DNA of 58,908 bases, taken from NCBI GenBank assembly GCA_035507915.1, contig DATJNS010000422.1, positions 1 through 58,908 of the forward strand. Direction: 5' to 3'. Each line of letters begins with the position of its first letter. Within the stretch, counting starts at the first letter, position 1. Positions 38,116 through 46,053 of this stretch are shown piece by piece. The stretch comes from JACQAI01 sp035507915 (GTDB taxonomy: Bacteria > Pseudomonadota > Alphaproteobacteria > Elsterales > Elsteraceae). A program made the position numbers and the translations under genes. The notes under the pieces were generated by a model. The model worked only from the letters and a program-made list of their open reading frames with translations, had not been told where the DNA came from and searched no databases.

Positions 38116-38889
38116 TCAGTCGGCGGCTTCCGCGACCGGCTTCGGCGGGGCGAGCGCGCGCCAGCCGTCGGGGCCGAGCGCCTCGATCGGCATGAAGCGG
38201 ATCTTGTAGGCCATCTTGCGGCACTCCTCGATCCAATAGCCGAGATAGACGTAGGGGCGGCCGAGCGCCCGCGCGTGCTCGACCAGCCACATCACGATCA
38301 TGCTGCCGAGCCCGCGCTTCTCGTCTTCGGCCGAATAGAAGCTGTAGACCGCGGACACCCCGTCGGCGGTGGTGTCGAACAGGCAGCAGCCGACCAGCGC
38401 GCCGTCGGGATCGCGCAGCTCGAGCAGCTTGGTGTCCGCCGCGCTCTCCTCGACCAGCGCCTTGTAGTCGGCGTAGGTCATCAGCGCCATGTCGCCGTCG
38501 CCGTGGCGCGCGCGTTGGTAGCGGCGGAACAAGCCGTACTGCTCGGGCGTGGCGCGTGCCGGCACGACGGCGACCGCAACCGCGGCGTTGGCGCGCCAGG
38601 TGCGTTTGAGCGAGCGGCGCGGCGTGAAGCGCTTGACCAGGACGCGGACGGGCACGCAGGCGCTGCAGCTCGCGCAGGCCGGCCGGTAGATCATGTTGTG
38701 GCTGCGCCGGAACCCCGCGGCCGTGAGATCGTCGAACAGGCCCGAGCGCACCTGATCGGGCGTCAGCTCGGCGACGATGCGGCGCTCGAACCGCCCCGCG
38801 AGATAGGGGCAGGGCAGGGGCACGGAGCGGTGAAAGATCAGCGTCCGATTGACGTCGCCGGCAAGAGTCGCGGTCGGTTGGTCGTTCAA
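38116..38889 (-). CDS. bpt: Aspartate/glutamate leucyltransferase (N-end rule; Bpt/ATE family)
   Basis: A 257-residue aminoacyl-tRNA-protein transferase. The N-terminal half carries the cysteine motif YRPACASCSACVPVRV and the C-terminal half LGYWIEECRKMAYKIRFMPIE, both family signatures. Bacterial Bpt attaches leucine to proteins with N-terminal Asp or Glu and so marks them for ClpS/ClpAP; eukaryotic ATE adds arginine, and annotations often say arginyltransferase. The likely start is a TTG at 38889, five bases after the motB stop, since no ATG or GTG precedes the domain. It therefore sits at the end of the motAB transcript, with which it has no obvious functional tie. Confidence 0.88.
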   Translation of the reverse strand: MNDQPTATLAGDVNRTLIFHRSVPLPCPYLAGRFERRIVAELTPDQVRSGLFDDLTAAGFRRSHNMIYRPACASCSACVPVRVLVKRFTPRRSLKRTWRANAAVAVAVVPARATPEQYGLFRRYQRARHGDGDMALMTYADYKALVEESAADTKLLELRDPDGALVGCCLFDTTADGVSAVYSFYSAEDEKRGLGSMIVMWLVEHARALGRPYVYLGYWIEECRKMAYKIRFMPIEALGPDGWRALAPPKPVAEAAD

Positions 38890-38894
38890 GGCGC

Positions 38895-39968
38895 TTACTT
38901 GGGCTGCTCGGCGCCAGCCCGGGGGATCAGGCGTTCGTCGGGCGCCGGACCGGGCGCCGGCCGCGCGGGGACGTTCGACTCTTCCTTGTTGGCCGAGACC
39001 GAGGCCGCCTCCGCCGCCGCAGTCTGCTCGGCGGGCGTCTTCTCGCGCAGCAGCGTGATGCTGATGCGGCGATTGCCCGGCGCGGTCGGATCGCTCGGGA
39101 TCAGGAGCTCGTGGTCGGCGCGACCGGTGACGCGCGAGACGCGCTCGTCGGGGATACCGGCCTCGACCAGAAGGCGGCGGCTCGCATTGGCGCGATCGGC
39201 CGACAGCTCCCAATTCGTGTAGGCGTCGCTCTTGCCGAACGGCGTGCCGTCCGTATAGCCGTCGATCGCGATCTTGTTCGGGATCGTCCCGATGATCTTG
39301 GCGACCTGGGCCATCAGCTCGCGGGTCTGCGGCAGCGGCTGGGCGCTGCCGCTCTTGAACAGCTCGCGCTTGTCGCTGTCGACCAGCTGGATGCGCAGGC
39401 CTTCCTCGACCGGCTGCACCGTGACGTTGATCTTGTCGGTCACGCCCGGCAGGCCCTCGATGCCGGTGATCGCGTTCTGGATCTGCTTGAAGCGCGCGCC
39501 CTCGGCGGGGTTCTGGCCGAACGAGGTGCGCGCCTCGCCCTTGCCCGGGCCGCCGCGCTCGCCGCCGGCCTTGTCGCCGCGCAGCGCCTGCGTGCTGCCC
39601 GGATAGCCCGGAACCTGGGTCGTGCCTTCGCCTTCCTGCGGCACGCTCGGCCCGCCGCCCCGGATCGGCGAAACCGGCGCGGTCTCGGTCTTGAGCGAGC
39701 CCGGCACCGTGATCGTGGCGCCGCCCAGGATGCTGCCGGCGCCGCTGTTGGTCTTCGACGGCGACGCCGGCGAGAAGTAGTCGGCGATGCCGGTGCGCTG
39801 CTCGGGCGTCACCTGGTTGATGAGCCACAGGCACAGGAAGATGATGAACATCGCCGTCATGAAGTCGGCGAGCGCGATCTTCCAGGTCGTCGAGCCGTGG
39901 AACGCCCCGCCGTGACCGCCCTTGTGGCGCTTGATGATGATCGGCGGAAGATTGGAGCCGGCAGCCAT
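38895..39968 (-). CDS. motB: Flagellar motor stator protein MotB
   Basis: A 357-residue stator subunit. A basic N-terminus precedes one transmembrane helix with the proton-accepting Asp35 in WKIALADFMTAMFIIFLCLW. A long Gly/Pro/Ser-rich periplasmic linker follows (about 65-160), then an OmpA-like peptidoglycan-binding domain (IAIDGYTDGTPFGKSDAYTNWELSADRANASRRLL). The C-terminal 60 residues are low-complexity. It forms the ion channel of the rotary motor with MotA, encoded just upstream, and anchors it to the wall. No other flagellar genes are nearby. Confidence 0.93.
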   Translation of the reverse strand: MAAGSNLPPIIIKRHKGGHGGAFHGSTTWKIALADFMTAMFIIFLCLWLINQVTPEQRTGIADYFSPASPSKTNSGAGSILGGATITVPGSLKTETAPVSPIRGGGPSVPQEGEGTTQVPGYPGSTQALRGDKAGGERGGPGKGEARTSFGQNPAEGARFKQIQNAITGIEGLPGVTDKINVTVQPVEEGLRIQLVDSDKRELFKSGSAQPLPQTRELMAQVAKIIGTIPNKIAIDGYTDGTPFGKSDAYTNWELSADRANASRRLLVEAGIPDERVSRVTGRADHELLIPSDPTAPGNRRISITLLREKTPAEQTAAAEAASVSANKEESNVPARPAPGPAPDERLIPRAGAEQPK

Positions 39969-39978
39969 GATCTAGACC

Positions 39979-40839
39979 TCAGACCGGGGGCAACGACGAT
40001 ACCGTCGCTTCGACCTCGTAGAAGGTCGGCCGCACGTCGGTCATCAGGGCCTTGCGCGCGAACTCGACCGACACCGCCGGCGCGTAGCCCTGCATGTGGG
40101 CGAGGATGCCCGCCTTCATGCACTGCAGGTACTTCATCTCGGCCTCGACGTCCTGGCGCAGCAGCGAGGCGATCGGGCCGACGAAGCCGTAGGAGAACAG
40201 CACGCCCATCAGGGTGCCGGTCAGCGCCGCGCCGATATGCGTGCCGATCACCGGCGCCGGCTGATCGATCACGCCCATGGTCACGATGACGCCCAGCACC
40301 GCGGCGACGATGCCGATGGCGGGCAGCGCGTCCGCCACCACCTGGAGCGCGTTGGGCACCAGCAGCGCTTCCTGGTGGTTGGTCTCGATCTCCTCGTCCA
40401 TCAGCGCCTCGACCTCGTGCGGGTTGTCGGTGCCGAGGGTGAGGAGGCGCAGGTAGTCGCACAGGAAGACGAGCGAGCTCTGGTCGTTCATGAACGCCGG
40501 GAACCGCTGGAACAGGTTGCTTTCCTGCGGGTTCTCGACGTGCTGCTCGAGCGCCAGCATGCCCTTGGTCTTGGCCAGCTTGAAGGCGGTGTAGAGCAGG
40601 CTCAGGAGCTCGAGATAGCTGTCCTTGTTGTAGCGCCGGCCCCGGAAGATCGAGGACAGGTAGACCACCGTGCGGCCAAGCACGTTGCCGCGGTTGGCGA
40701 TCACGTAGGAGCCGATCGCCACGCCGACGATGATGATGAACTCGAGGGGCTGGATCAGGATCGAGAACTTGCCCTCTTCGAGCGCGAATGCGCCGAGGGC
40801 GCAGACGAAGATGATGGCGCCACCGATAATGGGAAGCAT
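39979..40839 (-). CDS. motA: Flagellar motor stator protein MotA
   Basis: A 286-residue membrane protein with four transmembrane helices (two near the N-terminus, IIGGAIIFVCALGAFALEEGK and FIIIVGVAIGSYVIA; two around 160-220, PAIGIVAAVLGVIVTMGVI and GTLMGVLFSYGFVGPIASLL) and a large cytosolic loop. MotA pentamers surround the MotB dimer and push on FliG. The start at 40839 (MLPIIGG) is chosen because upstream in-frame residues are not part of the family. motB follows after ten bases. A TATACT on the minus strand at 40905-40910 could be its -10 element, but no good -35 accompanies it. Confidence 0.94.
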   Translation of the reverse strand: MLPIIGGAIIFVCALGAFALEEGKFSILIQPLEFIIIVGVAIGSYVIANRGNVLGRTVVYLSSIFRGRRYNKDSYLELLSLLYTAFKLAKTKGMLALEQHVENPQESNLFQRFPAFMNDQSSLVFLCDYLRLLTLGTDNPHEVEALMDEEIETNHQEALLVPNALQVVADALPAIGIVAAVLGVIVTMGVIDQPAPVIGTHIGAALTGTLMGVLFSYGFVGPIASLLRQDVEAEMKYLQCMKAGILAHMQGYAPAVSVEFARKALMTDVRPTFYEVEATVSSLPPV

Positions 40840-40990
40840 TGCGACCCCGTCTAAAGCGACAATTCTAGCCGACCCGCCACCGTCGCGGACTTTCGTTAAC
40901 AATCAGTATAGTTTTGATGATTTGGCGAGTCGAGGCCACCCCCGAACCGGCTGACCGCGCACGTCTTCTCGGGCATTCGCGCCGGGGCGC

Positions 40991-41014
40991 GGCGGGGCCG
41001 CGAACGGCCCCGCC
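40991..41014. terminator. Strong 10-bp-stem hairpin, no U-tract
   Basis: GGCGGGGCCG and CGGCCCCGCC form a perfect ten-pair stem around a CGAA loop. The energy would be high, but no T-run follows on either strand. It may be a factor-assisted terminator, an mRNA structure in a leader, or part of a repeat family. Function and strand are undetermined. Confidence 0.4.
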
Positions 41015-41047
41015 ATCCGCGACGGTTTGACGGCAGGCGGCCACTCG

Positions 41048-41063
41048 GGGATAAATTTATCCC
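41048..41063. promoter_or_regulatory. Perfect 16-bp palindrome GGGATAAATTTATCCC, candidate operator
   Basis: The 16 bases read the same on both strands, with GGG/CCC ends and a ten-base AT-only centre, about 138 bp upstream of the flavin reductase gene and about 210 bp upstream of motA. A dimeric transcription factor is the obvious reader. I do not recognise it as the site of a named regulator. Confidence 0.5.
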
Positions 41064-41200
41064 GTGATCAGCGCGCGGCGCCCACCCGTGGGCCGCCCTT
41101 CCGGGGCGGTCCGCACGGCCGCCGCGGCCGGCCCACGATGGGACCGGGGGGATGGCGCGGCCGAGGAAGGCGGCGCCGGGGAGGCGGTCCAGGGAGGCCG

Positions 41201-41698
41201 ATGGACACCAGCTTCAGCTCGCGAGACTTCCGCAACGCCCTCGGCTGCTTTGCCACCGGCATCGCAGTCATGACGACCTGCGATTCCGACGGCCGGTTGG
41301 TCGGCATCACGGTCAACTCGTTCGCCTCGGTGTCGCTCGACCCGCCGCTGGTGTCGTTCTGCCTCGACCGCAACGCCCTCAGCCTGGACAGCTTCCTCGG
41401 CTCGCCGCATTTCGGCGTCAACGTGCTGTCGGAGGAGCAGGAGCCGCTGAGCGCCGCGTTCGCCCGCTCGAGCGCGGGCGACAAGTTCGTCGGCGTTCCC
41501 TACGAGATCGGCGCCACCGGCTGCCCGCTGCTGCCCGACAGCCTGTCCCACCTCGAATGCGTCCGCGAGGCCGCCCATCTGGCCGGCGATCACCTGATCG
41601 TGATCGGCCGCGTCGTGCGGCTGGCGCAGCGCGCGGAGGGCCGGCCGTTGCTCTATTTCCGCGGCCGCTACGCCAAGCTGGGCGAGGTGCCTGGGTAG
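41201..41698 (+). CDS. Flavin reductase-like FMN-binding protein
   Basis: A 165-residue protein of the flavin reductase (HpaC/RutF-like) family. FRNALGCFATGIAVMTTCDSDGRLVGITVNSFASVSLDPPLVSFCLDRNA is the diagnostic N-terminal FMN-binding region, and SPHFGVNVLSEEQEPLSAAFA and LLYFRGRYAKL follow. Such enzymes reduce FMN or FAD with NAD(P)H and supply reduced flavin to a monooxygenase partner. No monooxygenase gene is adjacent, so the partner is elsewhere. The ATG at 41201 follows AGGGAGG at the right spacing. Confidence 0.88.
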   Translation: MDTSFSSRDFRNALGCFATGIAVMTTCDSDGRLVGITVNSFASVSLDPPLVSFCLDRNALSLDSFLGSPHFGVNVLSEEQEPLSAAFARSSAGDKFVGVPYEIGATGCPLLPDSLSHLECVREAAHLAGDHLIVIGRVVRLAQRAEGRPLLYFRGRYAKLGEVPG

Positions 41699-41803
41699 CC
41701 CGGAAAACGGCTCGATTCGGCCATTCCGCTGGCATCACCGCCCCGCCTGGTGCAGGGTGTGGACGGACTCCATAGCCTCCACAGCCCGGTAAGGGACCAC
41801 GCG

Positions 41804-42763
41804 ATGGTGCAGATTGCCGTGCTCGACGACTACCAGGGCGTCGCGCTCGAGATCGCCGACTGGTCGGAGGTCGCCAAGCGCGGCCAGATCACCGTGTTCC
41901 ACGACACGATCGCCGACCAGGACGCGCTGGCCGCGCGGCTGAAGCCGTTCGAGATCGTCTGCGCGATGCGCGAACGCACGCCGTTTCGCCGCGCGCTGCT
42001 CGAGCGGCTGCCCAACCTGAAACTCCTGGTCACCACCGGCATGCGCAACGCGTCGATCGACGTGGCGGCGTGCGCCGACCGCGGCATCACGGTCTGCGGC
42101 ACCGAGGGCTTGGGCTACCCGACCGCCGAGCTGACCTGGGCCCTGATCCTCGCCATGTCGCGCCGCATCCCGCTCGAGGATCGCAGCATGCGCGAGGGCG
42201 GCTGGCAGCGCACGCTCGGCACCGGGCTGAACGAAAAGGCGCTGGGCGTCATCGGTCTCGGCAAGCTCGGTGCGCAGGTCGCCAAGGTCGGTCTCGCCTT
42301 CGGCATGAAGGTGATCGCCTGGAGCCAGAACCTGACGCGCGAGCGCGCCGCCGAGGTCGGCGTCGGCTACGTGAGCAGCAAGGAGGCGCTGATCACGCTG
42401 TCCGACATCGTCACGATCCACCTCGTGCTGAGCGATCGCACGCGCGGCCTGATCGGCAAGAAGGAGCTCGAGCTCATGAAGCCGACGGCCTACCTGATCA
42501 ACACGTCGCGCGGTCCGATCGTCGACGAGGCCGCGCTGATCGACGCTTTGCAGGGTCAGCGCATCGGCGGCGCAGCGCTCGACGTCTACGATCAGGAGCC
42601 GTTGCCCGCGGATCACCCGCTGCGCACGTTCAACAACACCGTGCTGTCGCCGCATCTCGGCTACGTGACCGCAGAGGGTTACGCGGTCTTCTACGCCCAC
42701 GTGGTGGAGGACGTGCTGGCCTATCTCGACGGCAAGCCGGTGCGCGTCATCAAGGCAAAGTAG
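41804..42763 (+). CDS. D-2-hydroxyacid dehydrogenase family protein
   Basis: A 319-residue NAD-dependent dehydrogenase of the phosphoglycerate/formate dehydrogenase family. The Rossmann motif is ALGVIGLGKLGAQVAKVGLAFG. The catalytic triad is complete: Arg236 in NTSRGPIVDE, Glu265 in VYDQEPLP and His284 in SPHLGYVT. It interconverts 2-oxoacids and D-2-hydroxyacids; the substrate is not clear. The start at 41804 (MVQIAVLDDYQG) begins the conserved fold; an in-frame upstream start at 41750 adds 18 residues. Its 3' end overlaps the convergent pqqE by 14 bases. Confidence 0.9.
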   Translation: MVQIAVLDDYQGVALEIADWSEVAKRGQITVFHDTIADQDALAARLKPFEIVCAMRERTPFRRALLERLPNLKLLVTTGMRNASIDVAACADRGITVCGTEGLGYPTAELTWALILAMSRRIPLEDRSMREGGWQRTLGTGLNEKALGVIGLGKLGAQVAKVGLAFGMKVIAWSQNLTRERAAEVGVGYVSSKEALITLSDIVTIHLVLSDRTRGLIGKKELELMKPTAYLINTSRGPIVDEAALIDALQGQRIGGAALDVYDQEPLPADHPLRTFNNTVLSPHLGYVTAEGYAVFYAHVVEDVLAYLDGKPVRVIKAK

Positions 42764-43859
42764 TCTTCTCGAAGCGGCGAAACACGAGCGCGTCGCGCGC
42801 CGGCGCGGCGAGCGCGTCATCGATCAGCGCGTGATCGGGCGCCAGCGCGCACACCGGGTCGGTGCGGGCGGCGTCGCCAGTGAGCGCCAGGGCCTGACAG
42901 CGGCAACCGCCCCAATCGACCTCGCGCTGGTCGCACGAGCGGCACGGCTCGGGCATCCAGGCGGTGCCGCGGAAGCGCTGGAACGCCGCGGAGCTCCGCC
43001 AGATCGCCGCCAGCGCGTGGTCGGTCACCGAGGGGAAGTCGAGATCGGCGATGGTCTCCGCGGCGTGGCAGGGCAGCGCCTTGCCCGACGGCGTGATGTT
43101 GATGAAGCGCCGACCCCAGCCGCTCATGCAGGGCTTCGGTTGCCGCGCATGGTAGTCGGGCGGCACGTAGTCGATCACGACGCGGCCCTTGAGGCGCTCG
43201 CGCGCCGCCGCGACGACCGCGTCGGCCTCGACGAGCTGGGCCGCCGTCGGCAGCAGCGCGGCGCGGTTGGCGAGCGCCCAGCCGTAATACTGGACGTGGG
43301 CGACCTCGAGGCGCCCGGCGCCCAGCCCGGCCGCCATCTCGATCATCGCCGGCAGGCGCGCGAGGTTGCGCCGATGCACGACCAGGTTGGCGGTCAGCGC
43401 CAGGCCCTGCGCGACCACCAATGCCGCGGCTGCGCGCTTCTTGGCCTGCGCGCCGGCGTACGCCGCGATCGCGTCGCCGCCCGCGTCGTCGGCGTCCTGG
43501 AAGCTGAGCTGCACGTGGTCGAGCCCGGCGGCGGCGAGCGTCGCCAACCGCGCGCCATCGAGCTGCACGCCCGAGGTGATCAGGTTGCTGTAGAGGCCGA
43601 CCCGCGCGGCGTGACGCACGAGATCGACGAGATCGCGGCGCGCGGTCGGCTCGCCGCCCGAGAAATGCACCTGCAGCACGCCGAGCTGCGCCGCCTCGCT
43701 CAGCACGCGCGACCACGTCGCGGTGTCGAGCTCGGCGCCGTGCCCGACCAGCGCGCGCGGATTGGAGCAGTAGGGGCACTGCAGCGGACAGCGGTGGGTG
43801 AGCTCGGCGAGCAGCGCCAGCGGCGGCTCGACGGCGGCGGAACGATCGGGCGCGCTCAT
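42750..43859 (-). CDS. pqqE: PQQ biosynthesis radical SAM enzyme PqqE
   Basis: A 369-residue radical SAM/SPASM enzyme. The SAM cluster cysteines are Cys24, Cys28 and Cys31 in THRCPLQCPYC. The SPASM auxiliary clusters are bound by cysteines in KPCMSGWG, ALPCHAAE and CRSCDQREVDWGGCRCQA. PqqE joins Glu and Tyr side chains of PqqA by a C-C bond, with PqqD as chaperone. It starts four bases inside the pqqD end (coupled). It is last in the operon, and its tail overlaps the convergent dehydrogenase gene by 14 bases. Confidence 0.96.
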   Translation of the reverse strand: MSAPDRSAAVEPPLALLAELTHRCPLQCPYCSNPRALVGHGAELDTATWSRVLSEAAQLGVLQVHFSGGEPTARRDLVDLVRHAARVGLYSNLITSGVQLDGARLATLAAAGLDHVQLSFQDADDAGGDAIAAYAGAQAKKRAAAALVVAQGLALTANLVVHRRNLARLPAMIEMAAGLGAGRLEVAHVQYYGWALANRAALLPTAAQLVEADAVVAAARERLKGRVVIDYVPPDYHARQPKPCMSGWGRRFINITPSGKALPCHAAETIADLDFPSVTDHALAAIWRSSAAFQRFRGTAWMPEPCRSCDQREVDWGGCRCQALALTGDAARTDPVCALAPDHALIDDALAAPARDALVFRRFEKTTLP

Positions 43860-44131
43860 CGGCGCAGCACCCCGCGATCGACGAGATCCTGCAGCAGCTC
43901 GATCACGTCGGCCTCGATGGTGGCGCGCGGCGCATCGAAGCGGGCCGCCAGGTCGTCGACGATCGCGGCGGTCGTGCGCGCGCCGTCGATCAGCTTCAGG
44001 ATCTCGACGGCGTGCTCGTCGGGCACGAACAGCCGCTCGGGCGCCAGCACGATCCAGGCCTGGCGCGTCTCGTCGAAGCGCAGCTTGACGCCGGGCGCGA
44101 ACCGATAGGCGGCGTCCGGCCTCTCGTTCAT
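43856..44131 (-). CDS. pqqD: PQQ biosynthesis peptide chaperone PqqD
   Basis: A 91-residue RRE-type chaperone. It binds PqqA and delivers it to PqqE. Typical sequence: YRFAPGVKLRFDETRQAWIVLAPERLFVPDEHAVEILKLIDGARTTAAIVDDLAARF. It lies 24 bases after pqqC and overlaps pqqE by four bases. It is a separate gene here, not fused to PqqC as in some species. Confidence 0.94.
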   Translation of the reverse strand: MNERPDAAYRFAPGVKLRFDETRQAWIVLAPERLFVPDEHAVEILKLIDGARTTAAIVDDLAARFDAPRATIEADVIELLQDLVDRGVLRR

Positions 44132-44155
44132 GACGTGGCGCTCATGGCCCGGCCC

Positions 44156-44896
44156 TCAATGGTCGTCGGGCACGAACGCGCCCGGTGGGATCAGCCGCGG
44201 CTCGACATAGGCGAAGTGGAGCGCGTCGAGCTGCGCCCACAGGATGTCGCACTTGGTGCGCAGCGCGTCGAGCACCGCGTCCTGCTGCTCGACCGTGGTC
44301 GCATGCTCGCGCACGTAGCCGATCGCGAGGTCGACGTCGCGCGGCGCCTGGGTCAGGCGCGGCGTGAAATAGGCGAGCGTGTCGGCGGTGACGAACGCGT
44401 AGTTCTTCAGCATGCCGGACACGCGCTCCGAGATGATCGCCGGCGAGAACATCTCGGTCAGGCACGAGGCGACGGCCTCGAGGACCGAGCGCTCGCGCAC
44501 CAGGGCGACGTAGGCGTCGACCGCGAAGCGGGTCGCCGGCAGCAGGCCGGCGAGGCTCTCGACGTAGGCGCGCTCGAGCCCGAGCCCGTCGGTCAGCTTG
44601 AGCCAGCGCGCGATGCCGCCGGTGCCTTCGGCATCGCCGTCGTGATCGATCAGCCGCGCGCGCCACGCGCGGCGCAGCGCCGACGTCGGCAGGCGCGCGA
44701 TCACGTAGGCGTCCTTGATCGGGATCTGGCGCTGATAATAGTAGCGGTTGAGCGCCCACGCCTGGACCTGGCCGCGCGTCAGGCTGCCGTCGCGCATGAG
44801 TTTGTGGAACGGGTGCAGGTTGTGGTAGCGCTCGGCGCCGATCGCGCGCAACGCGGCCTCGAGCGCGTCGGGCGACATTGGCGTGCGGCTCGTCAC
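44156..44896 (-). CDS. pqqC: Pyrroloquinoline-quinone synthase PqqC
   Basis: A 246-residue cofactor-free oxidase that performs the final ring closure and eight-electron oxidation to PQQ. The family helices are clear: ERYHNLHPFHKLMRDGSLTRGQVQAWALNRYYYQRQIPIKDAYV, IDHDGDAEGTGGIARWLKL, LTEMFSPAIISERVSGML and YVREHATTVEQQDAVLDAL, the active-site His-rich segments. It overlaps pqqB by four bases. Length is normal for the family. Confidence 0.96.
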   Translation of the reverse strand: MTSRTPMSPDALEAALRAIGAERYHNLHPFHKLMRDGSLTRGQVQAWALNRYYYQRQIPIKDAYVIARLPTSALRRAWRARLIDHDGDAEGTGGIARWLKLTDGLGLERAYVESLAGLLPATRFAVDAYVALVRERSVLEAVASCLTEMFSPAIISERVSGMLKNYAFVTADTLAYFTPRLTQAPRDVDLAIGYVREHATTVEQQDAVLDALRTKCDILWAQLDALHFAYVEPRLIPPGAFVPDDH

Positions 44897-45819
44897 AGCT
44901 CCAGCTCCATGCCGTCGTACGCAACCTCCCAGCCGGCCGCCCGCGCGGTCTGCCGCTCGGGCGCGTCCTCGACCAGCAGCGGGTTCGAGTTGTTGATGTG
45001 GACGAGGATCTTACGCGCGACGCCGAGGTCGCGGAAGGCCGCGATCGTGCCCGCGGGACCGGCGACGCTCATGTGGCCCATGCGCCGGCCGGTCTTGGCG
45101 CCGAGGCCGAGCCGGATCATCTCGTCGTCGGTCCACAAGGTGCCATCGAACAGCACCAGCGGCGCGCCGGCGAGCCGCGCCGCCAGGCGCGGCGTCATGG
45201 CGGCGCAGCCCGGGATGAAGAACGCGCGCGCGCCCTGCGCATCGCCGATCTCGAGCCCGACCGTGGTGTCGTCCTCGGTCAGGCGCGACGGGTCGAAATC
45301 GGGACCTTCCAGATAGAGCGGGACCTTGCCGGGCACCGCGAAGGCGCGCACCGACAATCCGCTGGCGCCGCCCTCGGGGAGCGCCAGCGCCACCGGCTCG
45401 TCGAGCGGCAGTGGACGGCGTGCGACGCAGTCGGGCGCCAGCACGTCGAAGATGCGGTTGGCGGCCAGCACCTCGAGCACGCTCCGGGTCGCGTAGACCG
45501 TGAAGCGATGGCGTTCGCGCAGATGGAGCAGGCCGGCGATCGCGTCGATGTCGCCGCCGGTCAGCACCGTGCCCGCGATCGGCGAGGAGCGCAGGCCGTG
45601 CTGGGGCCACAGGGCGGGCGTCGCCTGGATCTGGGCGCGCAAGTCGGGGGCGGCGTTGAGCAGGAACCACGCTCCGCCGCCGGCCGAGATCGCGAGCGAA
45701 GTCTGGCTCCGCGCGCGCGCGCCGGGGTCACCGGAGCGGGCCCGCCGACATCCGGGCGCATTGGAATTCCATTGGGGAAAGCCGCCGCCGGCGGCCGACC
45801 CGAGAACGATCAATTTCAT
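44893..45819 (-). CDS. pqqB: PQQ biosynthesis protein PqqB
   Basis: A 308-residue metallo-beta-lactamase-fold protein that hydroxylates the tyrosine of the processed intermediate before PqqC acts. The start MKLIVLGSAAGGGFPQWN is near-invariant in PqqB. Other landmarks are VLTGGDIDAIAGLLHLRER, FIPGCAAMTP, LFDGTLWTDDEM and ILVHINNSNPLL. It lies 39 bases after pqqA. Confidence 0.95.
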   Translation of the reverse strand: MKLIVLGSAAGGGFPQWNSNAPGCRRARSGDPGARARSQTSLAISAGGGAWFLLNAAPDLRAQIQATPALWPQHGLRSSPIAGTVLTGGDIDAIAGLLHLRERHRFTVYATRSVLEVLAANRIFDVLAPDCVARRPLPLDEPVALALPEGGASGLSVRAFAVPGKVPLYLEGPDFDPSRLTEDDTTVGLEIGDAQGARAFFIPGCAAMTPRLAARLAGAPLVLFDGTLWTDDEMIRLGLGAKTGRRMGHMSVAGPAGTIAAFRDLGVARKILVHINNSNPLLVEDAPERQTARAAGWEVAYDGMELEL

Positions 45820-45858
45820 GGCCGGCCCCGATCGGAGGCTCGGCCGGGGGAGGAGGAG

Positions 45859-45936
45859 CTACCGGACCGCGCAGGCGTACGCGTTGATCTCGGTGCCGAC
45901 CGCGATCTCGACGACCTTGGGCTTCTTCCAGCTCAT
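45859..45936 (-). CDS. pqqA: PQQ precursor peptide PqqA
   Basis: A 25-residue peptide that is the substrate backbone of PQQ. The conserved Glu16 and Tyr20 (EINAY), which become the cofactor, are in place, with the typical MSWKKPKVVEI start and a short tail ending ACAVR. Two ATGs are adjacent (45939 and 45936); I choose the second because GGAGG lies five bases before it. It is the first gene of the pqqABCDE operon, under the promoter at 45967-45996. The protease genes pqqF/pqqG are not in the window. Confidence 0.93.
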   Translation of the reverse strand: MSWKKPKVVEIAVGTEINAYACAVR

Positions 45937-45966
45937 CATGTCCTCCGGCGCTGCAGGCTGGCGTGG

Positions 45967-45996
45967 AGGATACGGATCGGGCTCCGGGCCTGTCAA
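45967..45996 (-). promoter_or_regulatory. Sigma70-type promoter of the pqqABCDE operon
   Basis: On the minus strand TTGACA (45996-45991) matches the -35 consensus fully. An 18-base spacer and TATCCT (45972-45967) follow. The predicted transcript starts near 45960, leaving a leader of about 24 bases to pqqA. The position and strength fit the need for abundant PqqA. Confidence 0.62.
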
Positions 45997-46053
45997 TCGG
46001 CCGCGCCCCGCCGGCTTGCCAACCGCGGCTCACCGGGCGAACCATGATCCGTC

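Larger units (their letters stand above)
40840..41200. other. Intergenic region with hairpin and palindrome between motA and flavin reductase gene
   Basis: About 360 bp with divergent flanking genes and no convincing ORF. From left to right it holds an AT-rich stretch near 40895-40925 (probable motA promoter), a GC hairpin at 40991-41014, a 16-bp perfect palindrome at 41048-41063, and a GC-rich leader up to the flavin reductase start, which has AGGGAGG at about 41191-41197. Confidence 0.5.
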
